From positions 39,749 through 103,748 of the forward strand of contig JAKSIG010000003.1 in the NCBI GenBank assembly GCA_024398955.1: a stretch of DNA of 64,000 bases. Reading direction: 5' to 3'. A program made the position numbers and the translations under genes. Shown piece by piece: positions 49,452-58,364 of the stretch. The first letter of the stretch is position 1; each line of letters opens with the position of its first letter. The notes beneath the pieces are model-generated. The model was not told the origin of the DNA. It worked only from the letters and a program-made list of their open reading frames with translations, and did not search any database. Origin of the DNA: Fibrobacter sp. GTDB taxonomy: Bacteria > Fibrobacterota > Fibrobacteria > Fibrobacterales > Fibrobacteraceae.

Positions 49452-49487
49452 AAAACGACCGCTGCGAAGACGCAGTGGTCGTTTTTT
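49452..49487 (+). terminator. Terminator of the receiver-like gene
   Basis: Stem AAAACGACCGCTGCG / CGCAGTGGTCGTTTT (one wobble), loop AAGA, then T. Confidence 0.85.
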
Positions 49488-49506
49488 AGATAGCGTTACC
49501 TAAACC

Positions 49507-50751
49507 TTAAATAGCGCCTGGAGTGGGAGAGGTCAGACTCCAGGCAGAGGAATCTTGGCGGGTCTTCCACATTTCCACGTTCAGCTGGGAGGAACTGCCG
49601 TATTTGCTGCTTCCTAATGCGGGAACCACGTTGGGGTGAAGTGAGTCCGGTTCTGAAGCGTAGTAGAGTGAGTCTAATGTAATGCCGTCGCACTTTAGGA
49701 TAATTGCTCCTTTGGAATTGCCAAGGTCGTTCCAACCATCGGTTCCGATAAAGATTGCTGGTGTGTTTGCGCTACTGGGGTTCCCCAAGACGATGGTTTC
49801 GTTAGGCGGAATCTCGCTAATGGTAATGGGCATGAACTTTGTCGAGCTGGAGCTAGTGAGACCGATGGTGCAGTCGTCAAGAATCAGCGTGTCGAGGCTT
49901 CCGTTATAGATTTCAACGAACTCGTATTGAGTGGTGTCCTTGGGGTCGGGAGCGGCCAGAACTTCGGTAATGAGCAGTTCGTCGGCCTTGGGCTTGCGAT
50001 AGCCGGCGGGCAGAGGGAGCGTTAGCGCAACGTTCTTTTCTGCAGCGACATTGATGGCTAGTGCGACCTGGCTTCGGAGGGAGTTTAATGTCAAATTCGG
50101 GACGGGGCTGTCTTCTGTAAGCATGAACTTGTCCTGCAGCTTGTAGATTTCTTTTCCGTCGGAGTCGAACAGGGCGATTTCAATATCGTAGTTTGCCCCA
50201 AGGTTCAGCATTTCGCTTTTGAATATTCCTGCAGTCGCGGTTTGTGTCATAGGGATCACATAACTGTCTTTGTCAGAAGTCAGCGTCATTTTGCCGCTCT
50301 TTATACCAGCGCTGTTGCTTAGTCCTAGAGGAATTTCTACGTAGACAAAACCTACGATGGCGTGCATCTGGATGTTCAGGTTTACGACTGTGCCTGCACT
50401 CAATTTGGTTTCTAGTTCGCCAACCTGCATAAGAGCCCCGTTGGCGTAGATTTTAGCCCTAAAGTTCCATTGGTCGCTGGGGAATAGATCCATATTGAAG
50501 TTTACGTCGTTTGCGCTGTGAACTAGATGCAGCGTGTCTGCTCCATAGCAATCCAGAACAAGGCTGTCTACCAAGGGTGTTTCTCCGTAATTCAATTTTA
50601 GGGCGACCTTGGCCGCGCCTACATCGGTAGAAATTCCATTGTCTGCGGTTGATGTTTCGGAGCTGCAATTCCAGAATGAAACTGCGCATAGAAGTGCTGC
50701 AATTAGACCGGCCCTGGTTTTGGCCGATGGGCGATTATTCGTAGGACTCAT
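49507..50751 (-). CDS. Lipoprotein with C-terminal lamin-tail domain
   Basis: A 414-residue exported protein. The signal segment AGLIAALLCAVSFWNC ends at a probable lipid Cys. Residues about 45-260 are beta-rich and repeat-like (KVALKLNYGETPLVDSLVLDC, KMTLTSDKDSYVIPM). Residues about 270-405 form a lamin-tail domain (ELLITEVLAAPDPKDTTQYEFVEIYN to LILDDCTIGL), a module common in secreted proteins of the FCB group with nucleases or as binding domain. No enzyme domain is present. Ribosome site GGAGG 5 nt before ATG. Confidence 0.75.
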   Translation of the reverse strand: MSPTNNRPSAKTRAGLIAALLCAVSFWNCSSETSTADNGISTDVGAAKVALKLNYGETPLVDSLVLDCYGADTLHLVHSANDVNFNMDLFPSDQWNFRAKIYANGALMQVGELETKLSAGTVVNLNIQMHAIVGFVYVEIPLGLSNSAGIKSGKMTLTSDKDSYVIPMTQTATAGIFKSEMLNLGANYDIEIALFDSDGKEIYKLQDKFMLTEDSPVPNLTLNSLRSQVALAINVAAEKNVALTLPLPAGYRKPKADELLITEVLAAPDPKDTTQYEFVEIYNGSLDTLILDDCTIGLTSSSSTKFMPITISEIPPNETIVLGNPSSANTPAIFIGTDGWNDLGNSKGAIILKCDGITLDSLYYASEPDSLHPNVVPALGSSKYGSSSQLNVEMWKTRQDSSAWSLTSPTPGAI

Positions 50752-50814
50752 ACAACCTCCATTGTTTAGGTGGTCCTACAGGCTATAAACGCGGTTTAAC
50801 AAAAAAAGATGCTT

Positions 50815-50840
50815 TTTTTACCCGTTAATCCGGGTAAAAA
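50815..50840 (-). terminator. Hairpin terminator of the GGQ release-factor-like gene
   Basis: Arms TTTTTACCCG and CGGGTAAAAA are perfect complements; located between two minus-strand genes. Confidence 0.65.
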
Positions 50841-50890
50841 GTTTTTTACTGGCAAAGTCTTTATCAAACTGTAGTTTTTTTGTTGGAAAT

Positions 50891-51382
50891 CTAGAGCTTC
50901 AAGGGCTTTTGCCCGTTTTGCTGACGGCTGCCTTGAAGTTTGGTGGCGCAGGCTTTGTCTTGACGTAGAATCTTGACCAGGGCGCTGGGACTTAGGTTGA
51001 AGGCTGCCGCTGCTGATTTTGTATCTCCACCTTTGGTGGCCATGATGTCAAAAACATGGGCTACAAACAAGGGGAACAGGGCGTTGGATGGCTGGATGTG
51101 CCCGTTGCTTCCGGGAAAGGGAATTTCGGGACTTGTCGGCGTTTCGCGAACTTGCAAGGCCAACGCCATCTGCATTCGATGCAACGCATGTATCTTATTT
51201 TCGTGAGCGCTTCTGCCTTCGCAGGATTTGATTTCTAAATTGAACTCACGAAGCGTTAAAAGAACTCCGGTGTTGGTCTTGTTGCGGTGCTGCCCTCCAG
51301 GACCGCTGCCCTGAAACCCCTTGAGGGTACAGGCCCGAAGGAGTTCGTCCAAAGTCATTTTAAGGTAGGTGTCGCGATGCAT
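50891..51382 (-). CDS. GGQ-domain release-factor-like protein
   Basis: A 163-residue protein with the peptidyl-tRNA hydrolysis motif GSGPGGQHRNKTNTGV (GGQ at about residues 29-31). It lacks the stop-codon recognition domains of RF1/RF2 and has a C-terminal region with a helix-turn-helix look (SAAAAFNLSPSALVKIL). It resembles ArfB/RF-H-type rescue factors, though the positively charged tail of ArfB is weak (KLQGSRQQNGQKPLKL). The start at 51382 is chosen because TATTTTT ends 6 nt upstream; ATG 51358 is the alternative. An extension further upstream would be antisense to the neighbouring gene. Confidence 0.7.
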   Translation of the reverse strand: MHRDTYLKMTLDELLRACTLKGFQGSGPGGQHRNKTNTGVLLTLREFNLEIKSCEGRSAHENKIHALHRMQMALALQVRETPTSPEIPFPGSNGHIQPSNALFPLFVAHVFDIMATKGGDTKSAAAAFNLSPSALVKILRQDKACATKLQGSRQQNGQKPLKL

Positions 51383-52084
51383 GTACTGAAAAATAAAATA
51401 GTTCTTGCTTTTGTAGCTTGCGCTCTGGTACTTTTTGCTGGTTGTGCGGGTTCTACCAGCACTTTGAACGAATCTGCTGCCGTCAAGGATGCCAAGGCCC
51501 AGGGGCGTGAGATAGATAAACTGGCCATGCTGGATACCATGTACCATAGGTTCCTGTATGCGACTCAGGTCGAAACGCCTGCAGACACCTTGTACGATAT
51601 GCTTACCGATCCGTCGGAAGAATGGCTGAACGAACTGGAACGCCATGCCCAGTCCTATACCGAAGCAGAACTGGATACATGTCAGTTCTATGAAATCTAC
51701 GCCATTTTGCTGTACCGTCTGTATGAGCGTGAGCACCTGTGGGAAGTTCCTGAAGATCGCATGCTGTGGCTGTTCCTTTCCAAGGCGGGAATGTTCCAGC
51801 GTTTTACTAGCCTAAAGCTTGGCCCCATGAAGGTAAAGAATGACCGCGGAAGCGTTGGTCTGGCCAGCAGTCCCGAAGTTCCCATTATGCTTTTTGAATG
51901 GGATGATAATGACTGGAAGTTGGATTTGGTTGAAACCGTTCCTTTGATTACCAAGGGAGTAGAAGCTACTGCCGTAAAGAAAAGCTGGACAAACAAGAAA
52001 CTGGCCCTGTACTGGCTTGATAAGGAATACCACCTGCAGTATAGCCGATTGGACGAATCCTTGTTCGAACCTGTAGGATTCTAG
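51377..52084 (+). CDS. Lipoprotein, family not recognised
   Basis: A 235-residue lipoprotein: MHVLKNKIVLAFVACALVLFAGC (lipid Cys23). The mature part is helical and acidic (TYDMLTDPSEEWLNELERHAQSYTEAELDTCQFYEIYAILLYRLYERE), then beta-rich. ATG 51377 is used: AGGTAGGTG lies upstream and an earlier in-frame start would enter the neighbouring gene. Its start overlaps the start of the divergent GGQ protein by 6 nt. It is 10 nt before the next gene, so it heads the 51.4-58.0 kb cluster ending in the PorU-like gene. Confidence 0.6.
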   Translation: MHVLKNKIVLAFVACALVLFAGCAGSTSTLNESAAVKDAKAQGREIDKLAMLDTMYHRFLYATQVETPADTLYDMLTDPSEEWLNELERHAQSYTEAELDTCQFYEIYAILLYRLYEREHLWEVPEDRMLWLFLSKAGMFQRFTSLKLGPMKVKNDRGSVGLASSPEVPIMLFEWDDNDWKLDLVETVPLITKGVEATAVKKSWTNKKLALYWLDKEYHLQYSRLDESLFEPVGF

Positions 52085-52094
52085 TGTTGTTTTT

Positions 52095-52973
52095 ATGAGA
52101 AGTCTTGCCCGTTTATTTGTTCTTGTGCTGTTGGTGGCGTCAGTCTGTGGAGCAGCCCCTGCAAAGCCTAAGTATACTGCGGGCTCTGCAAGGATTCATG
52201 GTGCTGTAGATTCCAAGCGCCCCTTTAGCGGAGACCGGCTGTTTGCCGTGCTGGATTCGGTTGGCGGACCTGGAACCTGGATGGAATGGGACGTTAATGG
52301 CATTAAGGATCCGGCCCTGATGTCGGTTCTGCAGCCAATGCTGGATGCAGAAAATAAGCCCGAAATGGTATGGGTTCTGACGGAGCGAAAACTTCCCTTG
52401 GTGGCTGTCCTGCTGCAGAAGGGTGCCGGCGAAGTCCTGATCTTTTACGAACTGAACAAGCTGGATGCCAAGCCCGAAAAGCTGGCTGTTCTTCCGGTGC
52501 TTACTCCTGCGGTTGTATTTAGGGATTACGAACAAATTTCTGAAAGTGAATTTGTTCATAGAGACCGTCCAAGTTTAAAAATTAAAGTTCTGAAAAACGG
52601 TTTTCTTTTTTCTTATGAAAATAGGGTTGATTCGCCCTTGTCACTGGAGCCTGACTTTTCTACAAAAACGATTGTAGAAAAGAATGCAATTTTAAGGACT
52701 TTTGAAGATTACTTCAAGTATGAGTATTCCTTGATGCTGAGGGCTTTTGTGCAGTCTACACGAGGAATCTTTAACTGGCAGCCTTGGCATTGGTATATGC
52801 CTGAATGGAATGGCTCCTATATGATGTCCAGAAAAGAGCTTGAGGCAATCCTGGTTCGTGGAATGATGCCTTCGTCTGTTACGCTTTTTAAGGCTAAGAC
52901 AGCTCAGGGCGAGGTTGTTGAATTCAGAACCAATGGAAATGGATATTCTGAACTGCAGATCTCTCGCCCGTAA
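52095..52973 (+). CDS. Exported hypothetical protein in the PorU cluster
   Basis: A 292-residue protein with a Sec signal (RSLARLFVLVLLVASVCGAAPAK). The mature sequence is mixed alpha/beta with a Trp-rich stretch near the C-terminus (FNWQPWHWYMPEWNGSYM). No known family is recognised. It lies between a lipoprotein gene (10 nt) and the PorU-like gene (24 nt), all on plus, so a role in protein secretion or surface assembly is possible by context only. Confidence 0.5.
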   Translation: MRSLARLFVLVLLVASVCGAAPAKPKYTAGSARIHGAVDSKRPFSGDRLFAVLDSVGGPGTWMEWDVNGIKDPALMSVLQPMLDAENKPEMVWVLTERKLPLVAVLLQKGAGEVLIFYELNKLDAKPEKLAVLPVLTPAVVFRDYEQISESEFVHRDRPSLKIKVLKNGFLFSYENRVDSPLSLEPDFSTKTIVEKNAILRTFEDYFKYEYSLMLRAFVQSTRGIFNWQPWHWYMPEWNGSYMMSRKELEAILVRGMMPSSVTLFKAKTAQGEVVEFRTNGNGYSELQISRP

Positions 52974-52997
52974 ACCGTATTTTGCTATCTTGAAAAC

Positions 52998-55900
52998 GTG
53001 AAGTTTTCGTTTTCAAATCTGTTAGCTTTAGTTCTGCTCGCAGTGCCTGCCATGGCATCGAAGGTGGTGGAGGATTCCCCCAACCGCTATGTTGTGGACG
53101 ATGATGTGCTGAACACGTCGATATATGACTGCAACCAGTCCAGCGGCGGTTATTTTTTACCTGAAAATTCGGCCTTTGACGAAGGAAACGGTGCTCCTGT
53201 CAGGCATTACCGTATTGCACTTCCGTCTAAGGACTTGCCGCGAATTTCTGTAAGCGATAAAAAGACATTGGATTTAGGGAAGCCCTGGTGTGGTGATGCC
53301 GCCAAAGGTGTTCCCGAATCATTGAACTTTATGCAGGTTTCAGCCACGACGCCCGAATTTAAGGATGGCCTGTGGATGACCGATGTGCGGGTCCCTCTTT
53401 ATGTCAAGAAAGGTTCTTCTGTCGCCTTGCGTGAGGAGTTTCGCTTACAGGTAGAATTTTCTGGTAGAACATCTGGTGTGAATCCCGGATTACGAGGCTT
53501 GGCCCGAGTTGTGAATAGCCAGGGAGCGTCCCGTTTTGGAGTTAGCCAGAACAATTCCATTAAGAGTCTTCGTAAAGGGGCGGCAGATCAAACTGCCGAC
53601 GTGAATTTTCTGGCCCAGTTCTTTGTGGGCGACAAGAATTTAAGCTCTTTCTCTGAAGACGGCCTTTATGCGGTTTCTTACAAGTCTATCCGCGCGGCGC
53701 TTACCTTGGTGCAGAGACAGAACGAAATTGAAAGCGGAATTCCCGTAGATAAAATTTGCCTGTTTGGCGCCTCTCCGGATACGCTTTCTTCTGTTGGTCC
53801 TGGAGAGGCTGCAAGAAACCCCAACCAGCTGTTTGAAATTCCTATTGAAGTTAGGGACCATTCTGCCTATGGCTCTTCTGCCGATGGTGTATTCGGCGAA
53901 GGTGATACGCTGATTTTCGCTGGCTACGGTAATGGTTTCTGGAAACGTTGCGACCGCGAAGATCCAACGTATGAAAATGGCAAGATGGATTATTTCCATT
54001 CCTATTCCCCTTACTCCTTTTATCAAGGATTTCTTTTTGGCTGGAAACAGTCTGGGAAGGGGCTGCGTTTAACGAATGTGGCCAGGAGTTCCGGTTCTGC
54101 CAAGGATGTTGCGTGGATGCGCTATGTCCGTGCCGAAAAGGATGCTATTCTTAGGGATACTTATTTTGGTCGTGAGCTGGACTGGGAATCCAGTACTGGT
54201 AAGGAATGGTTTTGGCTTTGGCATTCGAGCGTCGAGGCCACGCATGTAGATGCTTCTACCTTAAAGATGCCAGAAACTAGCACCTTGCCTGGTTTGGTAG
54301 AAGGTGGTAAGCAGTATGTTGCCATTTCTTACTTCCCCATGCGATCCATTCATGATAACAGCGCCGTTGTTCCCAGAGATCAGAAAACAAACCTGAAGCT
54401 GTCTGGAGCATCCTATGCCGAAAGGATGGATTCAATCTTTTTTGAAGTAGACGTGAATGGCAAGCGAGTCTCTAGCGCGGATATGGCCCTCATTCCTGGA
54501 GGAAACTTTAGGATTGATGACGTTAAGCTGCAGAAGTCCAACAACAGCTATTCTCTGGATATGCTTCCGGGTGGACTTCAGTATAATCGCTTTGATGGCT
54601 ATAGCGTTGCCTATCAGTGGACTCCTGCAGTGGATTCTGCCGAATGGCTTTTGCCGGGGGCAGTCTCTGGGGTAATTAATGTTCCTGTTCCTGCAGGGGC
54701 TCAGGTCATTAAATTCAGAAATTACCAGCCTGTTGGAGTTTTGACTGCAACGGATGGTGTTGCAAAGGATAGCGTTAGCGTAAACGACGATGTGCGCTAT
54801 TTGGCCGTTCGCAAGAATGTCTACAGGTCGGGCTTAAAAATTGAAGGTCTTGGTGCAAAAAATCCTAACGTACTTACAGACTTAAGCCGTCCCAATTCAA
54901 AGCTGGAGTACCTGATTGTGACTCCTGCGTCCTTTTTGCCGGGTGCGATTGATCTTGCAAATTTCCGTTCTAATGGCTCGGCGGTTGCAAACATCCAAAC
55001 ATCCGTCGTGACTCTAGAAGACATTTATAGGCGTTACACTGCAGGACGTCTGTCTCCGGTTGCAGTTCGAAATTACCTGTCTTATGTAAGTTCTGTATGC
55101 CCTAATTTCCGCTATGTACTTTTAGTTGGTTCTGGTAATTATGATTACCGCGGGTTTAACCCCCGACTAACGGCAAATGTATTCCCGACCTTTGAAATTG
55201 AAGACGGTGTATCCGAGGACTTTTTTGGAGTTCTGGATTCTGGTGAAGTTGTTCGCTTTGGCCAGTACGACCTTGACCTGGCTGTGGGCCGTGTTCCCGC
55301 TCAGAGCCTGCAGGAATTTCTTGACTATGTTCAAAAAGCCAAGGACTACGAAAAGCTGGGTGTCATGGATTACTCTAGCTGGCGGTCTAATTTATTGCTG
55401 ACTGCAGATGATGCGTTCAACAACGGAAGGGAAGACGGCATTCCCCATACAAAGTATCAGGAATCCCTGGCGAATTTGATAGATACCCTGTCTGCAAAGC
55501 AGGGGAATCGCTGGATTATGAAGAAGGTTTACCTGGTCGACTATACAGGCGATGCTGCAGGGCAAAAGAAGGAAGCTGCAGAAGACCTTTTAAATATGTT
55601 GAGCCAGGGTGCCTTGTTTACCATCTATTTTGGTCACGGATCCAAGACAGACTGGGCTGCAGAAGGCTTGATGAAACCCAGTTATATTCCAAAGCTTACG
55701 AATAAAGGACGCTATACTATTCTGGGCTCATTCTCCTGTACGGTAGGCCGCTTTGACGAGGGAAGTTCGAAATCGCTCTCCGAAGAAATGCTGTTGGCGC
55801 CTGGTGCGGGTTCCATTGTTTCTGTAGGCGCTACAAGAGAAACCTACGCCTCTGAGAATGGTGTGTTTGGCTACACTGTGGTAAAGAACGCCTTGGTTGG

Positions 55901-57092
55901 AGGCTCTCGCTATTTAGGTGATGCCTTCCTGTCGGCAAAACGTTCGGCTGGAAAGGCTTATTCGGAGCAGCGCTTTAACAATGAACGCTATGTGTACCTG
56001 GGTGAACCTGTTATACATCTGCCAGAATCAGGGCATAAGATTACGTTGGATCAGGAACTTGCCACAATCAACGCTTTAGACAAAGTTAGACTTTCTGGAA
56101 GCGTTGAAGGTATGGACAAGGGCTTTGTTCATTTGACCATAAATGAGGGCCGAGCCTACAAGGTTCTGGATTTACAGCTGGAAGGCGTGTCTCCCATTGA
56201 TATTTTCTATGATGGAGCTCTTGTCTACTCTGAAGAAGTCCCTGTAAAGAATGGTCGCTTTGAAACGGAATTTATCACGCCGCGCAAGATGTCGGTAGGG
56301 GACTCTTCTGCTGAATTCAAGGCCTGGGCATATTCAACAAATAGCCCAAAGGTAGGACGCAGGTGGAAAAACGAAATTTTGATTGCAGGGCAGTCTAGTT
56401 ATGCGGATTCCCTGCAGGATACCGTACCTCCGTCTATTCAGATTCAGTCCTGCTATGCTGGGGCCGCAGCTACAGGTTTTACAGATTGGCAACGCGTTAA
56501 ATTGCAGTCTCCCGCCTGCTTGCAGATTGTGGTGGAAGATTCTACTGCAATTGATTTCCGTGAGCAGGCTGATGAGGGAATTTCGTTTGAAATTGTGGGC
56601 GAAAAAGATCCGTTCCATCCGTGGCCTTACTTGGAACAAAGCTCTAAGCGTGCGAAAATGCGCATGAATTTCTCTGCGGAACAGTATCCCGCTGGCACTT
56701 ATGTCTTTAAGGTTCGTGCGCAAGATGTTATCGGAAATGTCAGTTCGAAGACGTTGGTTCTTGAAATTACCGACGATATGGAAACAGGATTGGCGGATGT
56801 GTTCAATGCTCCGAATCCTATGGGCAAGAAGGGGACAACCTTCTATTTTAAAAACTTGGCCGTAGACAGGGAATCCAAGGTGAATATCTTTATCTACAAC
56901 CAAAATGGCAAGCTGGTAAAGGTGCTGAAAGATGCCAAGTCTGGCATCACTCACTGGAACGGGCGTGATGAACACGGTCGAATGTTGGCCAACGGCCTGT
57001 ATCATTATGTTGTTCGCAGTGAAGTTTCTGCGACCGAAAATTTTGGCAAGAAAACTTGGACTAAAAAACAGAAACTATTGATTTCGAGGTAA
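52998..57092 (+). CDS. porU: C25 cysteine protease, type IX secretion sortase PorU-like
   Basis: A 1364-residue exported protein with the gingipain (C25) fold. Signal peptide FSFSNLLALVLLAVPAMA. The protease domain (about residues 635-990) includes LEYLIVTPASFLPGAI, LLVGSGNYDYRG, DLDLAVGRVPA and the catalytic His880 (IYFGHGSKTDW) and Cys914 (GSFSCTVGRFD). The C-terminus (about 1265-1364) is a FlgD/type IX-like beta domain (VNIFIYNQNGKLVKVL, GRDEHGRMLANGLYHY). PorU removes C-terminal sorting signals and attaches cargo to lipopolysaccharide. An ordinary secreted gingipain is possible, but size and position fit PorU. GTG start, with TATCTTG ending 5 nt before it. Confidence 0.8.
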   Translation: MKFSFSNLLALVLLAVPAMASKVVEDSPNRYVVDDDVLNTSIYDCNQSSGGYFLPENSAFDEGNGAPVRHYRIALPSKDLPRISVSDKKTLDLGKPWCGDAAKGVPESLNFMQVSATTPEFKDGLWMTDVRVPLYVKKGSSVALREEFRLQVEFSGRTSGVNPGLRGLARVVNSQGASRFGVSQNNSIKSLRKGAADQTADVNFLAQFFVGDKNLSSFSEDGLYAVSYKSIRAALTLVQRQNEIESGIPVDKICLFGASPDTLSSVGPGEAARNPNQLFEIPIEVRDHSAYGSSADGVFGEGDTLIFAGYGNGFWKRCDREDPTYENGKMDYFHSYSPYSFYQGFLFGWKQSGKGLRLTNVARSSGSAKDVAWMRYVRAEKDAILRDTYFGRELDWESSTGKEWFWLWHSSVEATHVDASTLKMPETSTLPGLVEGGKQYVAISYFPMRSIHDNSAVVPRDQKTNLKLSGASYAERMDSIFFEVDVNGKRVSSADMALIPGGNFRIDDVKLQKSNNSYSLDMLPGGLQYNRFDGYSVAYQWTPAVDSAEWLLPGAVSGVINVPVPAGAQVIKFRNYQPVGVLTATDGVAKDSVSVNDDVRYLAVRKNVYRSGLKIEGLGAKNPNVLTDLSRPNSKLEYLIVTPASFLPGAIDLANFRSNGSAVANIQTSVVTLEDIYRRYTAGRLSPVAVRNYLSYVSSVCPNFRYVLLVGSGNYDYRGFNPRLTANVFPTFEIEDGVSEDFFGVLDSGEVVRFGQYDLDLAVGRVPAQSLQEFLDYVQKAKDYEKLGVMDYSSWRSNLLLTADDAFNNGREDGIPHTKYQESLANLIDTLSAKQGNRWIMKKVYLVDYTGDAAGQKKEAAEDLLNMLSQGALFTIYFGHGSKTDWAAEGLMKPSYIPKLTNKGRYTILGSFSCTVGRFDEGSSKSLSEEMLLAPGAGSIVSVGATRETYASENGVFGYTVVKNALVGGSRYLGDAFLSAKRSAGKAYSEQRFNNERYVYLGEPVIHLPESGHKITLDQELATINALDKVRLSGSVEGMDKGFVHLTINEGRAYKVLDLQLEGVSPIDIFYDGALVYSEEVPVKNGRFETEFITPRKMSVGDSSAEFKAWAYSTNSPKVGRRWKNEILIAGQSSYADSLQDTVPPSIQIQSCYAGAAATGFTDWQRVKLQSPACLQIVVEDSTAIDFREQADEGISFEIVGEKDPFHPWPYLEQSSKRAKMRMNFSAEQYPAGTYVFKVRAQDVIGNVSSKTLVLEITDDMETGLADVFNAPNPMGKKGTTFYFKNLAVDRESKVNIFIYNQNGKLVKVLKDAKSGITHWNGRDEHGRMLANGLYHYVVRSEVSATENFGKKTWTKKQKLLISR

Positions 57093-57094
57093 TT

Positions 57095-58000
57095 ATGGAC
57101 TTGAGAGAAAAGCCGGGTAAGATTCAGGGCCTGCTGGAGATTTTTTTGCGGGTACGCCTGATTTCGATGTTGGTAATTGTGGTGGCCTCTGCAAGCTTTA
57201 TTGCGGCTGGCTGGCAGGCTATTGCTTCGCTGCCGCTGGGCGCATCCGAAGCCTTGGGCATGTGGATGGCCGAAGCTGGAGACATGGCTGTGCTATGGAG
57301 TGGCTCTAAGTTCATTTGCGTGGCGGGGATCGCGGCTGTAGTGCTGTTTGCCGTGTTTGGTGGAATTCGTGCGGCTGTTGCTGCGGTGATTTCGTTTGCG
57401 CTTTCCTTTGGAGCCCTGTTCGTTTTGGGTGGCAACGAGAACATGCCCATTATGATGTTTGGCGCCTTGGCATTGGTGTCGCTGGTTGCCTTGTTCCTGA
57501 TAAAGCTTTCCTTTGCAAGTGGGCTATTCCCTTTTGTGCTGGCATGGACCTTCTGGTGTGGGCTTTGCGCCGTATTGCCGTCTAGTCTGGAACCCACATG
57601 GCTTGTGTGGGCTGTACTTTCTGCCCTGGGGTTTGCAGGCACCATGGCCTTGTCTGCGGTGGCAGGCAAGCAGCTGGCTGCGGGGGCTCCTGCTGCAGGT
57701 GCTTTGGTAAAGGCTGCAAAGCAGATGGTGGTGCCTATGGTGGCTTCTTCTTTGTTTCTGGTGTGTGCTGTTGCGTTTGATATGCCTGCCGCTACCGCAG
57801 AAGCCGCTGAAGGGGGCGAGGTTGCTGCAGGTCCCTGTTACTGGGGCGCCGCTCTCTACTTCTTTGTTTTTAATCTGTGGTTCTTTGTTTTGCAGTTCCC
57901 CATTATGTCTTTTGCTCCTTGGGAACGACTCCGTTCAGGAAGTCGCCGAGTTGAGATGAAAGAGAAAAAGAAGAATCCTGCTAAAGGCAAGAAAAAATAA
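57095..58000 (+). CDS. Polytopic membrane protein of unknown function
   Basis: A 301-residue protein with about seven hydrophobic helices (LISMLVIVVASASFIAAGW, IAAVVLFAVFGGIRAAVAAV, FVLAWTFWCGLCAVL and others) and a basic C-terminal tail (KEKKKNPAKGKKK). Starts 2 nt after the porU stop codon, so expression is coupled. No family recognised; the C-terminal Lys cluster is probably cytoplasmic. It could assist type IX secretion or be an independent gene. Confidence 0.6.
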   Translation: MDLREKPGKIQGLLEIFLRVRLISMLVIVVASASFIAAGWQAIASLPLGASEALGMWMAEAGDMAVLWSGSKFICVAGIAAVVLFAVFGGIRAAVAAVISFALSFGALFVLGGNENMPIMMFGALALVSLVALFLIKLSFASGLFPFVLAWTFWCGLCAVLPSSLEPTWLVWAVLSALGFAGTMALSAVAGKQLAAGAPAAGALVKAAKQMVVPMVASSLFLVCAVAFDMPAATAEAAEGGEVAAGPCYWGAALYFFVFNLWFFVLQFPIMSFAPWERLRSGSRRVEMKEKKKNPAKGKKK

Positions 58001-58364
58001 AGACCCTTGGTGATCGTGATAAAGAAAGGCTTCCGGATGGAGGTCTTCTTTGTTTTACACAAAATGAAACTTATACAAAACTTATCTTATTACAAGTTGG
58101 AATAAAAATCTGCTTTGGCAGGCTGTTTTGACATTACGATTCTTTGTGATTTTCATATTTTGTAAATCTTTTGATTTTTTAAATTACACAAAATGTAAGT
58201 ATGGGTCCGCTATGGGGTCCTTTTTTTTGTTTTCATTTCGTCAAAACTTAAAATAACGGCGAAAAAGAGCGTTTTTGGATGAAAAATCCAAACTTTACGG
58301 AATTTGGCACGGTCTTTGCATATAGGGTGCGAAACAAAAATTAAACCCTAACAAGGACAAAATC
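58001..58364. promoter_or_regulatory. Intergenic control region of the ammonium operon
   Basis: No gene is seen in 364 bases. Two 12-bp copies of TTACACAAAATG lie at 58055-58066 and 58184-58195, and a relative CATATTTTGTAAAT at 58154-58167, which are candidate activator (NtrC-like) sites upstream of a sigma-54 promoter. A G-C stretch GGGTCCGCTATGGGGTCC followed by T8 (58203-58228) may be a terminator for the preceding gene. Confidence 0.5.
58305..58320 (+). promoter_or_regulatory. Sigma-54 promoter of the PII-amtB operon
   Basis: TGGCACGGTCTTTGCA matches the -24/-12 consensus TGGCAC-N5-TTGC exactly; the GG and GC doublets are 10 nt apart. It lies 44 nt before the PII ATG, which has AACAAGGACAAAATC before it. 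Nitrogen control by an NtrC-type activator follows from established knowledge of such promoters. Confidence 0.88.

Noticed and set aside
51383..51736. N-terminal extension of the GGQ protein
   Set aside because: It runs antisense through the lipoprotein gene at 51377 and adds a sequence without release-factor features.
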